A stretch of DNA of 64,000 nt from Thiorhodovibrio winogradskyi (GCF_036208045.1 NZ_CP121472.1:4165531-4229530); one strand, 5' to 3'; positions 54,437 through 64,000 are shown, counted from the stretch's first letter. Program-made: numbers and translations. Notes: generated by a model not told the origin, from the sequence alone.

Positions 54437-55477
54437 TCAGACGCCGATGTCGTGGCGCTCCATCAGGTAGCACAGACAGTCCTGGCGAATGACCCGCTCG
54501 TCGCGGGTGAGCATCGAGGGCATGGCGGGGATGCGCAGGCGCAGCTCACCATCCCTGAGCTCAAAGAAGCGCGCGCCGACATCCTGGCCGTTTTCATCAC
54601 GCACATCGAAGGCGGCCGCTTGGGCGGAACGCAAGCGGGCAAAGGGCGTACCAGGGGCAAGCTCGCGGAAGTTAAACTGCTCAAGCTCGGGCGACAAGAG
54701 GAGATCGGCAGCACGCGGGGGAAAACCGAATTTCACCCCAGTCGCGATCTTGACCTGGGCCACGGTATGAAAAAGATCGACATCCTGGGCGGGCGGCGGC
54801 TGATCGCTCAGTGACTCCAGCTCCAGACAGCTCTCGATGTAATGGCGCGCATGCTCGATGCCGTAGTGCTGGCCGGTCTTGCCACATTCGAGTGTCACCG
54901 CCGGGCAAAGCTCGGCAAAAGCTTGTGACTGCACCCCGCGCGGCCGGATGAAATACACCAGGGTGCGCGAGAAGAGCGCGGCAAGCTGCAAGAAGGGTGG
55001 CTCAATCCGATTCAGGCATCCATAGTGCGGGTTGTTGCCGGTATTGTTGTGCAAATCAATGCTGGCGAAGCAGCCGCGCGCGGCCATGCGCTCGACCACC
55101 CCGGCCATGATGGCATGTTCCGGCGTGGGCGCAAGCTCGCTGCCGGGCCAGACGCGGTTGAAATCCGGCTGCTCTGGCAGGTGGCGCAGACCAACGGCGG
55201 CCGCGGCCGGATTCCCAATAAACAAACTGAGCGCGCGTGGCAGCCGTCCTGCTCCACCCGGCCCGAGGCGCTCGCGCAACACCAGGCGCATGGCGTCCCA
55301 GCCAACGCTCTCATTGCCATGCATCAGCACCGAGACAAAGAGCGCTGGGGCGCGCTCGCCTGGCAAGTGGAGTAACGCCGGACCACCGAGAATGGACGCA
55401 AGCTCGTGACTGTCGCAGTCGAGCAGGCCTGGCGGGAGCTGGTAGAGTTCCAGTAATGACAATCTTGGCCGAGCCAT
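54437..55477 (-). CDS. Succinylglutamate desuccinylase/aspartoacylase-family zinc hydrolase
   Basis: M14-like amidohydrolase of 346 residues. The zinc ligands appear as SVLMHGNESVG (HxxE) and later SIDLHNNTG (His), with ESxxY-type GKTGQHYGIEHA downstream. Family members deacylate N-acyl amino acids; here the substrate may be a glutamyl or amino-acid amide made by the preceding gene. Start and upstream stop share one base (TAATG), so it is translationally coupled to the glutamate-cysteine-ligase-like gene. Confidence 0.82.
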   Translation of the reverse strand: MARPRLSLLELYQLPPGLLDCDSHELASILGGPALLHLPGERAPALFVSVLMHGNESVGWDAMRLVLRERLGPGGAGRLPRALSLFIGNPAAAAVGLRHLPEQPDFNRVWPGSELAPTPEHAIMAGVVERMAARGCFASIDLHNNTGNNPHYGCLNRIEPPFLQLAALFSRTLVYFIRPRGVQSQAFAELCPAVTLECGKTGQHYGIEHARHYIESCLELESLSDQPPPAQDVDLFHTVAQVKIATGVKFGFPPRAADLLLSPELEQFNFRELAPGTPFARLRSAQAAAFDVRDENGQDVGARFFELRDGELRLRIPAMPSMLTRDERVIRQDCLCYLMERHDIGV

Positions 55478-56898
55478 TAGTCCAAGGTCCATTCGTGCAC
55501 CGGGCGGCCGCATTCCTGATTGGCCAAATAGGCGAGAGTCAGCTCCTCCCAGCGCGGGCCATGACGCGCGACCCAGGCGCACTGCCAGGCCGAGCCCGTG
55601 CGACCAAGGCGAGCACGCGTGGCAATGATATCAAGCCAGTGGCGGACTTCGTCGCGATCAATGCCAAGTCGGGTCAGACCCTCGCGCGCCAGGGGAACCA
55701 GTTCATCCTCGATCAAGCGCGCGACCGGCACCTCGGCGCCATCGCGCCAGACCAGTCGCGCTCGCAGACCATGTTGGGCAGCGCGATAGAAATTGCGTTT
55801 GGCTTGCCAGAACCGCAAGCGGTCCTCCGGTGGTTGTTCGGCAATGGCAAGCCCGTGCAGGACACCGATAAAAAAAGCCGTATTGGCCAGATTGTCCGCC
55901 ACCGATGGCCCGGCGGACAGCACCCGATGCTCCAGGCGCAGATGGGGTCTGCCATCGGGCTCGAAGCCGATCAGCGGACGATTCCAACGCCAAATAGTGC
56001 CATTGTGCAGACACAGATGCGTCAGGGCCTCGGGCGGGGACTCACTCAACTCTGGCAAGAGCACCGGGTAGCGACTCACATTGGCACGAAAGCAATCCAT
56101 CACCGAGCCTTTGGCATAGCGCACACCAAATCCAAAGCGTTCCCGCAGCGCCGGGCCGCCAACGGACACCGCCTGCTCAAACAAGGGTATGCGGCTCTCG
56201 GCCCACAGCTCGCGGCCAAAGAGCAGCGGCGAATTCGCCCCGACCGCGACCATGGGCGCGGACAGAATCTTGGCCGCATTGTAATAACGCGCCGATTCCG
56301 CCGCCGCCATCTTGAGGTGAATCTGAAAAGCGGTGGCGGCGGCTTCGAGCATCACGTTGGGTTGGAGCAACTGGACCTGCTCCTCGCCGCTGATATTGAC
56401 GCGAATTGGGAGATCTCCGCGCAGCGAAAAGATTTGTTCGTTCAGCGCATGAAAACGCTCACGTTCGGTCATGCGCGCAAGCACCAGGTGATCCGGGCGC
56501 AGGGTAGGCAAAATGCCAATGGCCACCACCCGCGCCCCATCTGCCGCCGCGGCCTGGCGGCAGCGAGCCAGGCGGGCGTCGAGCTCGGCGCCCAAGGTGC
56601 TAAAGGCATTGCCGTGCAACCGCCGGGGTGCGGTGTTGAGCTCAAGATTAAAGCGTGCCAACTCCGGCACCACGAGCGGATCATCAAGCGCGGCCAGCAC
56701 CGACTCGATGGCATCCGCCGGAGCGCCATGGCGGTCGATCAGATAGGTTTCGAGTTCAACCCCCAGCTCGCGGGGGCCGGCAGCCAAGCCATCCTCGGCA
56801 AAGAGACGCGCTAGGTGGTCAGTTTCATGCTCCAGACGCCGCTGAAACTCGGCAAAGTCCGATGGCTTGAAGCGGCTGTCGGTGATGTCCTGACCCAT
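55477..56898 (-). CDS. Glutamate-cysteine-ligase family (GCS2-type) carboxylate-amine ligase
   Basis: ATP-dependent ligase of 473 residues with ELGVELETYLID near 44-55, a glutamate-binding FNLELNTAPR, HLKMAAAESARYYNAAKIL and the C-terminal RLEHRVLSAGPSVADNLANTAFF. It belongs to the GCS2/carboxylate-amine ligase group, larger than E. coli YbdK (372). It may make gamma-glutamylcysteine or another gamma-glutamyl amide; coupling to an aspartoacylase-like hydrolase suggests a two-step route rather than plain glutathione synthesis. Third gene of the leftward operon. Confidence 0.8.
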   Translation of the reverse strand: MGQDITDSRFKPSDFAEFQRRLEHETDHLARLFAEDGLAAGPRELGVELETYLIDRHGAPADAIESVLAALDDPLVVPELARFNLELNTAPRRLHGNAFSTLGAELDARLARCRQAAAADGARVVAIGILPTLRPDHLVLARMTERERFHALNEQIFSLRGDLPIRVNISGEEQVQLLQPNVMLEAAATAFQIHLKMAAAESARYYNAAKILSAPMVAVGANSPLLFGRELWAESRIPLFEQAVSVGGPALRERFGFGVRYAKGSVMDCFRANVSRYPVLLPELSESPPEALTHLCLHNGTIWRWNRPLIGFEPDGRPHLRLEHRVLSAGPSVADNLANTAFFIGVLHGLAIAEQPPEDRLRFWQAKRNFYRAAQHGLRARLVWRDGAEVPVARLIEDELVPLAREGLTRLGIDRDEVRHWLDIIATRARLGRTGSAWQCAWVARHGPRWEELTLAYLANQECGRPVHEWTLD

Positions 56899-56967
56899 GG
56901 TGATAATTTGGTGCGCTCTTGACAGCTGGGAACAGCGGGGGACAGCCGAGGACAGCTGGGCTAGAGC

Positions 56968-57636
56968 TCAAGCATTGGCCGTCAACAATTGCTCGAGCCG
57001 CGCCAGACGCTCGGGTGTGCCGACGTCCATCCACTGGCCTCGATGATGATAACCACCGGCGCAACCCTGATGAATCGCCTGATGCAACAGGGGTGCGAGT
57101 GGAAAGGAACCGGGCTGACAGTGAGCAAAGAGCGCCGGGTCATACAGGCCGACTCCGGCGAAGGTCAGCCGCCGTTGGCCTTGGCCGCACAGCCGACCAT
57201 GATCGCCGAGGACAAAATCCCCTTGCGGATGCTGGGGCGGGTTATCGACCAACACCAGAGTCGCCAGATCGCCCGCGGCAAGCCGCGGCGCGCGATAGTC
57301 GATATCGGAGAATATATCGCCATTGGTGACCAGAAAAGGGCCTGGGCCAAGCAGCGGCAAGGCTTTGAAAATTCCGCCGCCGGTCTCCAACGCCTGCCCC
57401 TCGGGTGAGTAGCGGATGCGCGCGCCAAAGCGGCCACCATCGCCAAGCGCCTGCTCAATTTGGCCCCCAAGATGGGCATGATTGATGACCAGATCACAAA
57501 AGCCCGCGCGGACCAGGCGCTCGACCTGATACTGAATCAGCGGCTTGCCGGCCACCGGCAGCAGCGGCTTGGGGATGCTGTCGGTCAGCGGACGCATACG
57601 ATGACCGCGTCCGGCGGCAAGGATCATGGCTTTCAT
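56968..57636 (-). CDS. murU: Sugar-1-phosphate nucleotidyltransferase, MurU-like
   Basis: Nucleotidyltransferase of 222 residues: [32 protein letters not shown] at the N-terminus is the classic nucleotide-binding and catalytic loop, and NGDIFSDID carries the metal Asp. The length and the short C-terminus resemble MurU, which makes UDP-MurNAc in the peptidoglycan recycling route of Pseudomonas. Other sugar specificity cannot be excluded. It overlaps the PqiA-like gene by 4 bp (ATGA). Confidence 0.78.
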   Translation of the reverse strand: MKAMILAAGRGHRMRPLTDSIPKPLLPVAGKPLIQYQVERLVRAGFCDLVINHAHLGGQIEQALGDGGRFGARIRYSPEGQALETGGGIFKALPLLGPGPFLVTNGDIFSDIDYRAPRLAAGDLATLVLVDNPPQHPQGDFVLGDHGRLCGQGQRRLTFAGVGLYDPALFAHCQPGSFPLAPLLHQAIHQGCAGGYHHRGQWMDVGTPERLARLEQLLTANA

Positions 57637-58979
57637 GTCCGCGGCTCCCGTTTCGCCGCGTTGTCGGCTTCCAGCAGGGTGGAGAGGGTGAGACTGCCCA
57701 TCACGAAGCTTAAAAACATAAAAAAGCCAATCGAAAGTTGTGTGCCGTTGGTGGTGAAAACATCCAGGCTAGCCGGCGCACTTTGACCGCCCGCCAACAT
57801 CAGGAGTTGGCTGTCAATCAAGCCGTCAAAGCCAATGAAAGCCATGAAGACAGCCACCACCAGCACGTCCGCCATGGACCATTTGCCCGAACGCAGCGCA
57901 AAAAAGCGCACCAGCGCCGGCCAAACACCAACCGTCCCGGCTGCCGGAGCGCGATAGTAAAGCAGGCTGGCGAGGATTTTGAGCGTGGGAAACACCAGAC
58001 TGAAGAGCGTGATCAGCACCGCGACCAGCAGCATGTCGGCGGCGCCGGTGCGGGCCAGTAGCAGCACCACATCCATGATGCTCTTGCTCTGAAAATACAG
58101 CACCTGATCGGTGAAGCGCACCGGCTGATCAAGCAGCAGAAAGCTCAGCTCGGTGATGCGGGCTTCGATTTCCAGCATGGGCGTGAGCACGCCGACGGCA
58201 AGTAGCACCAACACGGCGCCGGTCAGGAGCCCCAGCACCTCGGGCAGCAGGCGCCCGGCTGTTCGCGTCCAGAGCAAATTGAGCGCGAACAGGGCCAGCA
58301 CCAGGCCAAGCAGTAAAAGCGCGTTTTGCCGACTGTGTTGCTCGCCCTCCTGGATACGGACGTTTAGCCACTCGGCACAGTCCACACCAGTTTCGCAGCC
58401 ATGGCGCGTGAGAATGGCATTGAAAGCACTGTAGTCGACCCGCGCCAGACTGGTCGCGGCGGCCTGGTCGAGCAAACGGGTGAGATAGCCTTGAAGCTCG
58501 GCCCTAGTGTGAGGCTGCTGCAGTTCAAACAGCAGCTGGTCGGCATAATAGGGCACGCGCGCGCGCAGACTGTCGAAGTCAATCAGCCAATCCCGCACCC
58601 GCTGCTCCAGGCCGCCCCGCACCCGCTCAAGCAAGTTGCCGCCGGATTGATTGCGACGCTCCAGATAGCCCTGGATCTCCACCAGCAGGCGGTCGAGAAT
58701 TTGCTCTAGGGCGCGTTTCAGGCCCGGGCGGCTGTCCTCGTTGATCTCGAAGCTGTCGATCTTGCGGGCAAGAATGTCCCCCAGCTGCTCCACCCACAGC
58801 TCGGCATTGAAGAGACCGTATTTGACATCGCGCAACTCAGCCAGCGCGCTTTTGTCCTGCTGCAAGGCGCGCAGGTCGGAGATGAGTACCACGGCCAGCC
58901 AGACCGCGACGCCGAGCAGCAGCGCGGACAGCACGGCAACCGCCAGACGCCGAGCCGGTGGCGGGCCAATGGAGGTCAT
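57633..58979 (-). CDS. PqiA-like (paraquat-inducible protein A) membrane protein
   Basis: Protein of 448 residues. An N-terminal membrane helix (about 13-37) is followed by some 180 largely helical, periplasm-facing residues with a CETGVDC pair, and then about six hydrophobic segments. The C-terminal half ([38 protein letters not shown]) matches the PqiA domain. PqiA proteins work with MCE proteins in lipid traffic between membranes. The large N-terminal insertion is unlike standard PqiA. ATG 58979 chosen over TTG 58997. First gene of the four-gene leftward operon. Confidence 0.72.
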   Translation of the reverse strand: MTSIGPPPARRLAVAVLSALLLGVAVWLAVVLISDLRALQQDKSALAELRDVKYGLFNAELWVEQLGDILARKIDSFEINEDSRPGLKRALEQILDRLLVEIQGYLERRNQSGGNLLERVRGGLEQRVRDWLIDFDSLRARVPYYADQLLFELQQPHTRAELQGYLTRLLDQAAATSLARVDYSAFNAILTRHGCETGVDCAEWLNVRIQEGEQHSRQNALLLLGLVLALFALNLLWTRTAGRLLPEVLGLLTGAVLVLLAVGVLTPMLEIEARITELSFLLLDQPVRFTDQVLYFQSKSIMDVVLLLARTGAADMLLVAVLITLFSLVFPTLKILASLLYYRAPAAGTVGVWPALVRFFALRSGKWSMADVLVVAVFMAFIGFDGLIDSQLLMLAGGQSAPASLDVFTTNGTQLSIGFFMFLSFVMGSLTLSTLLEADNAAKREPRT

Positions 58980-59018
58980 GGCCGCGGCGCGCTCCAAACG
59001 CCCGGCCAGGCCCCGAGA

Positions 59019-60275
59019 CTAGCCGCGCATGGAATCGAAGAACTCCCCATTGGTCTTGGTGTGCCTGAGCTTGTCAACCAGAAACTCCATGGCCGCGAGT
59101 TCATCCATGGGATGCAGAATTTTGCGCAAAATCCACATCTTTTGCAGCTCGGCCTGGGCCATCAGCAGCTCCTCGCGGCGAGTACCGGAACGATTGATGT
59201 GGATGGACGGGAAGATACGCTTCTCGGCGATGCGCCGGTCGAGGTGAATCTCCATGTTGCCGGTGCCTTTGAACTCCTCGTAAATCACATCGTCCATGCG
59301 CGAGCCAGTGTCGACCAGGGCGGTGGCCAAAATCGTCAGGCTGCCACCCTCTTCCACATTGCGCGCAGCGCCGAAAAAACGCTTGGGGCGTTGTAGCGCA
59401 TTAGCATCCACGCCGCCGGTCAGCACCTTGCCCGAGGATGGCACCACTGTGTTGTAGGCACGTGCCAGACGGGTGATGGAATCGAGCAGAATCACCACAT
59501 CACGGTTATGCTCGACCAGGCGTTTTGCCTTTTCGATGACCATTTCGGCCACCTGCACGTGGCGAGTGGCGGGTTCGTCAAAGGTGGAGGAGATCACCTC
59601 GCCACGCACCGAGCGGGCCATTTCAGTGACCTCTTCCGGGCGCTCGTCTATCAGCAACACAATCAGGTAACAGTCGGGATGGTTGTGCCCGATCGACTGG
59701 GCGATATTCTGTAGCATCATGGTCTTGCCCGCCTTGGGCGGAGAGACAATCAACCCGCGCTGGCCGCGGCCAATGGGTGCGACCAAATCAATGATGCGCG
59801 CGGTAATGTCCTCGGTGCTGCCATTGCCAATCTCAAGCCCGAGGCGCCTTTGCGGAAAAAGCGGCGTGAAATTCTCGAACAGGATTTTGTTCTTGGTATT
59901 CTCCGGCCGGTCAAAGTTAATGTCGCTGACCTTGAGCAGCGCGAAATAACGCTCGCCTTCTTTCGGTGGGCGAATCTTGCCGGAAATGGTATCCCCGGTG
60001 CGCAGGGCAAAGCGTCGAATCTGACTCGGCGAGACATAGATGTCGTCCGGGCCGGCAAGGTAGGACGCATCAGCCGAACGTAAAAAGCCGAAACCGTCCT
60101 GGAGAATTTCCAGCACGCCGTCGCCGGAGATATCCTCCCCACGCTTCGCCTGGACCTTAAGAATGGAGAAGATCAGGTCCTGCTTGCGCGAGCGACCCAC
60201 CCCTTCGATCTCCATGGACTGCGCCAGTTCGACCAGACCCGGGATGGGCATTTTTTTTAATTCAGTGAGATTCAT
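59019..60275 (-). CDS. rho: Transcription termination factor Rho
   Basis: Hexameric RNA helicase of 418 residues (E. coli 419). N-terminal [19 protein letters not shown], cold-shock-like RNA-binding domain ([17 protein letters not shown]), Walker A SPPKAGKT, Walker [17 protein letters not shown] and R-loop region are intact. ATG 60275 gives the family start. trxA lies 219 bp upstream on the same strand and rhlB diverges further up, the usual gammaproteobacterial neighbourhood. Confidence 0.97.
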   Translation of the reverse strand: MNLTELKKMPIPGLVELAQSMEIEGVGRSRKQDLIFSILKVQAKRGEDISGDGVLEILQDGFGFLRSADASYLAGPDDIYVSPSQIRRFALRTGDTISGKIRPPKEGERYFALLKVSDINFDRPENTKNKILFENFTPLFPQRRLGLEIGNGSTEDITARIIDLVAPIGRGQRGLIVSPPKAGKTMMLQNIAQSIGHNHPDCYLIVLLIDERPEEVTEMARSVRGEVISSTFDEPATRHVQVAEMVIEKAKRLVEHNRDVVILLDSITRLARAYNTVVPSSGKVLTGGVDANALQRPKRFFGAARNVEEGGSLTILATALVDTGSRMDDVIYEEFKGTGNMEIHLDRRIAEKRIFPSIHINRSGTRREELLMAQAELQKMWILRKILHPMDELAAMEFLVDKLRHTKTNGEFFDSMRG

Positions 60276-60494
60276 TAGAGGTGCTCGAAAACCGCATGGA
60301 AAAGGCCGCCGTCCGGGCAACCTTCGCAAGGTCGGCGGATGCGGTGCGGGATGTGGGCGAAGGAAGGAACGGCGTCGGAACCGACAACCGCGGGATCGCG
60401 ACGGAGGTTGGGGCGAATAACAGGTCAGGAGATAGCTGTCGGGCGTCGCAACGCGCAGCCGAGAGCGTCGCCATGCACACCGTCGCGACGCGAG

Positions 60495-60821
60495 TTAGAG
60501 GTTGCTATCGATAAAGGCCGTGAGTTGGGATTTGGACACGGCACCGACCTTGATCGCCTCGGCCTCGCCGTTCTTGAACAAAATCAAGGTTGGAATACCA
60601 CGCACATTAAAGCGCTCGGTAACGGCACGGTTCTCATCGATATCAACCTTGGCCACCTTAATGCGCTCGCCATATTCCTCGGCAATCTCTTCGAGGATTG
60701 GCGCAATCATTTTGCAAGGTGCGCACCAGTTGGCCCAGTAATCAACCAACACAGGTGTCGCGGACTGCAAAACATCCTGTTCGAAAGTGTCATCCGTTAC
60801 ATGGAGGATTTTATCGCTCAC
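60495..60821 (-). CDS. trxA: Thioredoxin 1
   Basis: Thioredoxin of 108 residues starting with GTG at 60821. The active site is WCAPCK (residues 32-37; E. coli has WCGPC), a variant common in other bacteria, and the cis-proline GIPTLILF is present. Reduces cytosolic protein disulfides and donates electrons to ribonucleotide reductase. The open frame reaches 60977, but those residues are not thioredoxin-like. Lies directly upstream of rho. Confidence 0.94.
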   Translation of the reverse strand: MSDKILHVTDDTFEQDVLQSATPVLVDYWANWCAPCKMIAPILEEIAEEYGERIKVAKVDIDENRAVTERFNVRGIPTLILFKNGEAEAIKVGAVSKSQLTAFIDSNL

Positions 60822-61086
60822 AGTGTACAGTCTCCATTGAGAGGTCAGCGTTTTAGTTTGGGATTGAGCGGTCGCACGCGCGCCTAGCGGTTGCCCGGCT
60901 GCAAGGTGACGCCATGCGGCAGCGACCAAGGCCTGGGAAATTGGGGGACATTTGGGGCGAAGCTTGCGCCCCATCATTCTGAATCCCGACCGACGCTGTC
61001 ATGCCCGGCTTATCCGGATGACAACCCCGCTCACACTGCAGCACAGACAGCCGATTTATAACAGTGAATAACAGTTATTAACAGGT

Positions 61087-61139
61087 CTGACAGGGCAAGC
61101 TCTGTCAGCTAAGTTTTGGCAGGGTAAGTTTTGGCAGGG
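61087..61139. repeat. Inverted and tandem repeats upstream of rhlB
   Basis: CTGACAG (61087-61093) and CTGTCAG (61102-61108) form an inverted repeat; directly after it TAAGTTTTGGCAGGG occurs twice in tandem (61110-61124, 61125-61139). They lie in the 486-bp divergent spacer between trxA and rhlB, which otherwise shows nothing I can name. A transcript-level regulatory role is possible. Confidence 0.75.
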
Positions 61140-61307
61140 GCAAGTCTGACAGGATCAGCGGCGTTGGAACAAGCGGCAGGGAATGGCGCCCGCGATCTCG
61201 CCTTGTACCACACCCTCGGGTAAGATGCTATTTCAGCCAAAGATATCAAGTTTTGCAAGTCCTGTCGCCACCCGGCGGCAAAAAGATCGGAGCGATAACA
61301 GTTTTTC

Positions 61308-62693
61308 ATGTCTGAAACCCATCTTACGGAAACCCGGTTCGACAGCTTCGCACTCGACCCGCGCATTCTCGACGGTCTGAACGAGGCCGGCTTCAGCTTC
61401 TGCACCCCCATCCAGGCCCAGGCCCTGCCCATTGCATTATCAGGCCGCGATGTCGCTGGCCAGGCGCAGACGGGCACGGGCAAAACCGCCGCTTATCTGG
61501 TCGCCGCCCTGCATCATCTGCTGCGCCACCCGCCCGACCCGGAGCGCCCGCCGCGCGGCCCGCGGGTGTTGATTCTCGCCCCCACGCGCGAGCTGGCGGT
61601 GCAGATCCACAAAGACGCCCTGGTGCTGGCCAAGCATACCGGCTTTCGCCTGGGCCTGGCCTATGGTGGCACCGGTTACCAGCAACAGCGCGATGAAATT
61701 GGCGCCGGAGTGGATATCCTGATTGGCACCCCCGGGCGGCTGATCGATTACTTCAAGCAGCGGGTGTTCGATCTCAAATCCATCTCGGTGGTCATCCTCG
61801 ACGAGGCTGATCGCATGTTCGATCTTGGCTTTATCAAGGACATCCGCTTCGTCCTGCGCCGCATGCCGCCGCCCGAGGAGCGCCTGGGCATGCTGTTCTC
61901 GGCCACCCTGTCTTATCGGGTCACCGAGCTGGCCTATGAGCACATGAACGACCCCCTGATGGTCGAAATCCGACCGGACAAGGTCACCGCCGACCGTGTC
62001 ACCCAGTGCTGCTACATGGTTGGCAATGATGAGAAAATCCCCTTGCTGATCGGCCTGCTGCGTGGTATTGACGATGGTCGGGTCATGGTCTTCATCAACA
62101 CCAAACGTCAAGCCGAGCTGGTGTGGAGCTACCTGGAAGGCAATGGCATCGAGTCCGCCGTGCTCTCGGGCGACGTACCCCAAAAGCAGCGCCTGAGGCT
62201 GCTGCGCCATTTTCAGGAGGGCAAGCTGCCGGTGCTGGTCGCCACCGACGTGGCCGCGCGCGGACTGCATATTCCCGATGTCAGCCATGTGATCAACTAC
62301 GATCTGCCGGAAGACCCGGAGGACTATGTCCACCGCATCGGGCGCACCGCGCGTGCCGGCGCGGCAGGCGATGCCATCAGCTTTGTCTGCGAGACCTATG
62401 CCTTTTGCCTGCCAGAGATCGAAGACTACATCGGCGCGAAAATTCCCGTGGGCACCCTGGGCGGCGAACTGCTGGCCGAGATCGATCCCTCAAGCCGAGT
62501 CCGCCCGCCACGGCGTAACACGCGCGAGCACGACGGCAAGAGTGGTCACGGGCATGATCATCAACATAAGCACAAATCCAAGCACAAGCATGATGTCCAG
62601 ACGCTAGACAAAGCCGAGACGGATGCGGGCGAGAAACCGAAAAAGCGCCGGCGGCGACGGTCCAAGCCGAAATCCGATGCTTCGTCATCATAA
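61308..62693 (+). CDS. rhlB: DEAD-box RNA helicase RhlB
   Basis: RNA helicase of 461 residues, degradosome-associated in enterics. Q-motif FCTPIQAQALP, motif I AQTGTGKT (near 54-61), PTRELA, DEAD in VILDEADRMFDLGF, SATL, and VI HRIGRTARAG are intact. The C-terminal tail is highly charged with a His/Lys-rich stretch (GHGHDHQHKHKSKHKH) and ends in basic RRRRRSKPK, likely RNA contacts. Its place next to trxA/rho supports RhlB over other DEAD-box proteins. Confidence 0.92.
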   Translation: MSETHLTETRFDSFALDPRILDGLNEAGFSFCTPIQAQALPIALSGRDVAGQAQTGTGKTAAYLVAALHHLLRHPPDPERPPRGPRVLILAPTRELAVQIHKDALVLAKHTGFRLGLAYGGTGYQQQRDEIGAGVDILIGTPGRLIDYFKQRVFDLKSISVVILDEADRMFDLGFIKDIRFVLRRMPPPEERLGMLFSATLSYRVTELAYEHMNDPLMVEIRPDKVTADRVTQCCYMVGNDEKIPLLIGLLRGIDDGRVMVFINTKRQAELVWSYLEGNGIESAVLSGDVPQKQRLRLLRHFQEGKLPVLVATDVAARGLHIPDVSHVINYDLPEDPEDYVHRIGRTARAGAAGDAISFVCETYAFCLPEIEDYIGAKIPVGTLGGELLAEIDPSSRVRPPRRNTREHDGKSGHGHDHQHKHKSKHKHDVQTLDKAETDAGEKPKKRRRRRSKPKSDASSS

Positions 62694-62715
62694 TGTGCAT
62701 GAAGATTTGATGCCT

Positions 62716-64000
62716 TCAGTTTTCGGCCCGCGCCTGCTGATCAGCCCCGGCAGCAAACAGGTGGAAGCGGTTGCGACCGGTCGTCTTGGCCTGATACATC
62801 GCCTGATCGGCATGGCGCAGCAAGGTGTCCGCATCGGCGTTGTCGGCCGGGTATAGGGTCATGCCCAGACTGGCTGTAATCTGGAGCCGCCTGCCATCGA
62901 TCAGCACCGGCTTAGCCAGCGTTTTCAGCACTCGCGCGGCCAAGGGCTCGCAGTCCTCGGCAGCGTTCAGTCCGGCGAACAAGAGCGCGAACTCATCGCC
63001 CCCGAGCCGCGCGATCATATCTTGGCCGCGCAGGATCTTAAGCAGGCGTTCACTCATGTTCACCAGCAGCAGGTCGCCAATGTCGTGGCCATGACTGTCG
63101 TTGATTGGCTTGAAGTCGTCCAGGTCAAGATAGCAGACGGCCAAAAGCTGGTTATTTCGCTGCGCATAAGCCATGGCCTGTCGCATGCGATCAGCCAGCA
63201 GCACGCGATTGGGAAGGCGCGTCAGGGGATCGAAGTGAGCCAGCTGTTCGAGCTTCTCTTGATGCATCTTGTTGAAGGTGATGTCCGAGAAGACAGCGAT
63301 GTAATGCGTCGGCTCGCCCTGTTCATCACAGACCCGGGAGATGCTCATCAGACAGGCATAATGATGCCCGGCTTTGTGGCGATTCCAGATCTCCCCTTGC
63401 CAGTAGCCCCGCGCATCGATTGTCTGCCACATGTCGCGGTAGAAATCCTTGCCATGGCGTCCGGAGGCAAGAAAACGCGGATTGCGCCCCAGCACCTCGG
63501 CCGCGGCAAAACCGGTTATGCGATTGAACACCGGATTGACCTCGACAATGCGCACCGCCGCGTCACAAATGATGATGCCCTCTTGCGCATGATCGAAGAC
63601 CCGCGCGGCCAGACGCAAGCGCTCCTCGGCCTGTTTGCGCGCGCTGATATCGAGCATCTGGGTCAGCATCACCTTACGATCCTGGAGACAGATCATGCCG
63701 GCATTGAATAGGCCATCATGAATCTGACCATCGCGATGGCGAATCTGAATCTCGACGCCAATCGCCGATCCGAGGGCCCGCACCTGCCGAACCATCCGTT
63801 CTCGCTGCTCGGGATGAACAAAGAGTTGCAAAGACTTTGAGCTGTGGCCAATAGCCTCGTCGCTGGTGTAGCCGGTCACGCGGCTAAAGGCGCCGTTGAC
63901 TTCAAGAAAAACACCGTCATCTAGTCCGCTGATCGCCATCGCGACCGGACTTAAATGAAAAGCCTTGGCGAATTTCTCCTCCGAGGCGGCCAGTTGCGAG
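62716..64000 (-). CDS. PAS-PAS-GGDEF diguanylate cyclase (partial, N-terminus off the right edge)
   Basis: Open to the right edge (about 427 residues seen). The first PAS domain begins at the edge (SEEKFAKAFHLSPVAMAISGLDDG), a second PAS follows (RVFDHAQEGIIICDAAVRIVEVNPVFNRITGF), then GGDEF (PLTRLPNRVLLADRM, RLGGDEFALLF) with an RGQD inhibitory site five residues before. The cyclase is probably active. No EAL follows; the chain ends soon after GGDEF. Whether more domains or membrane helices lie upstream cannot be seen. It is convergent with rhlB (22-bp gap). Confidence 0.9.
   Translation of the reverse strand, partial: SQLAASEEKFAKAFHLSPVAMAISGLDDGVFLEVNGAFSRVTGYTSDEAIGHSSKSLQLFVHPEQRERMVRQVRALGSAIGVEIQIRHRDGQIHDGLFNAGMICLQDRKVMLTQMLDISARKQAEERLRLAARVFDHAQEGIIICDAAVRIVEVNPVFNRITGFAAAEVLGRNPRFLASGRHGKDFYRDMWQTIDARGYWQGEIWNRHKAGHHYACLMSISRVCDEQGEPTHYIAVFSDITFNKMHQEKLEQLAHFDPLTRLPNRVLLADRMRQAMAYAQRNNQLLAVCYLDLDDFKPINDSHGHDIGDLLLVNMSERLLKILRGQDMIARLGGDEFALLFAGLNAAEDCEPLAARVLKTLAKPVLIDGRRLQITASLGMTLYPADNADADTLLRHADQAMYQAKTTGRNRFHLFAAGADQQARAEN

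Noticed and set aside
56905-56967. GACAGC-rich stretch between the GCS2-type gene and murU-like gene
   Set aside because: Short imperfect direct repeats (GACAGCTGGG twice) without symmetry or position that suggests a function.
60252-60258. T-run on the plus strand resembling a terminator tail
   Set aside because: It lies within the first codons of rho (AAA-rich Lys-Lys region on the coding strand) and has no preceding stem.

Overview
This high-GC window comes from a gammaproteobacterium. Gene content and gene order (minor nif genes nifV-W-Z-M, a blue-light BLUF sensor, trxA/rho/rhlB, mnmG-rsmG-parA-parB) fit a phototrophic purple sulfur bacterium of the Chromatiaceae type. That placement is an inference from gene content; there is no rRNA in the window. 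I see no tRNA, rRNA, CRISPR array or intact insertion sequence.

Layout. 1-5.2 kb: pepN (cut by the left edge), grxC-hslR, a small cysteine-rich unknown and rep. 5.4-12.7 kb: a type Vd patatin autotransporter, then the leftward gmhA-hldE-wrbA-hda group and a cyclic-nucleotide-domain MscS channel. 12.8-20.7 kb: polA, a membrane-anchored alpha/beta hydrolase, a protein built of [E/D]RRxx pentapeptides, a TtcA-like PP-loop enzyme, a phosphoesterase, an oxidoreductase, a PilZ protein and an XRE regulator. 20.7-21.5 kb: gene-poor spacer with a 13-bp tandem repeat. 21.5-25.9 kb: the chromosome-maintenance cluster mnmG-rsmG-parA-parB. 26-39 kb: accessory signalling and helicase region, holding an 1103-residue ligand-binding/PAS/GGDEF/EAL/BLUF protein, a translationally coupled pair (606-residue unknown plus 1168-residue SNF2 ATPase), a solute-binding-protein/diguanylate-cyclase pair, and a decayed second copy of the SNF2 C-terminus beside a P-loop remnant. 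39-49 kb: L,D-transpeptidase, TSUP transporter, phosphohexomutase, a His/Pro-rich exported protein, hrpA and a trypsin/Calx-beta protein. 49-52.9 kb: the leftward nifV-(TPR-like unknown)-nifW-nifZ-nifM operon, preceded by a good sigma-54 promoter match. 53-59 kb: mgtE and a four-gene operon (PqiA-like, MurU-like, glutamate-cysteine-ligase-like, aspartoacylase-like). 59-64 kb: rho, trxA, rhlB and a PAS-GGDEF protein cut by the right edge.

Functional themes. Cyclic-di-GMP signalling is dense: three GGDEF proteins, one of which also carries EAL, and one PilZ protein. One of the GGDEF proteins is potentially set by both a small ligand and blue light, and another probably by a periplasmic binding protein. 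The nif genes here serve nitrogenase maturation (homocitrate synthesis and MoFe/Fe-protein assembly); the structural nifHDK genes are not in the window. The most novel-looking items are the five-domain BLUF protein, the SNF2 pair with its dead partial copy, and several small repeat-bearing unknowns.
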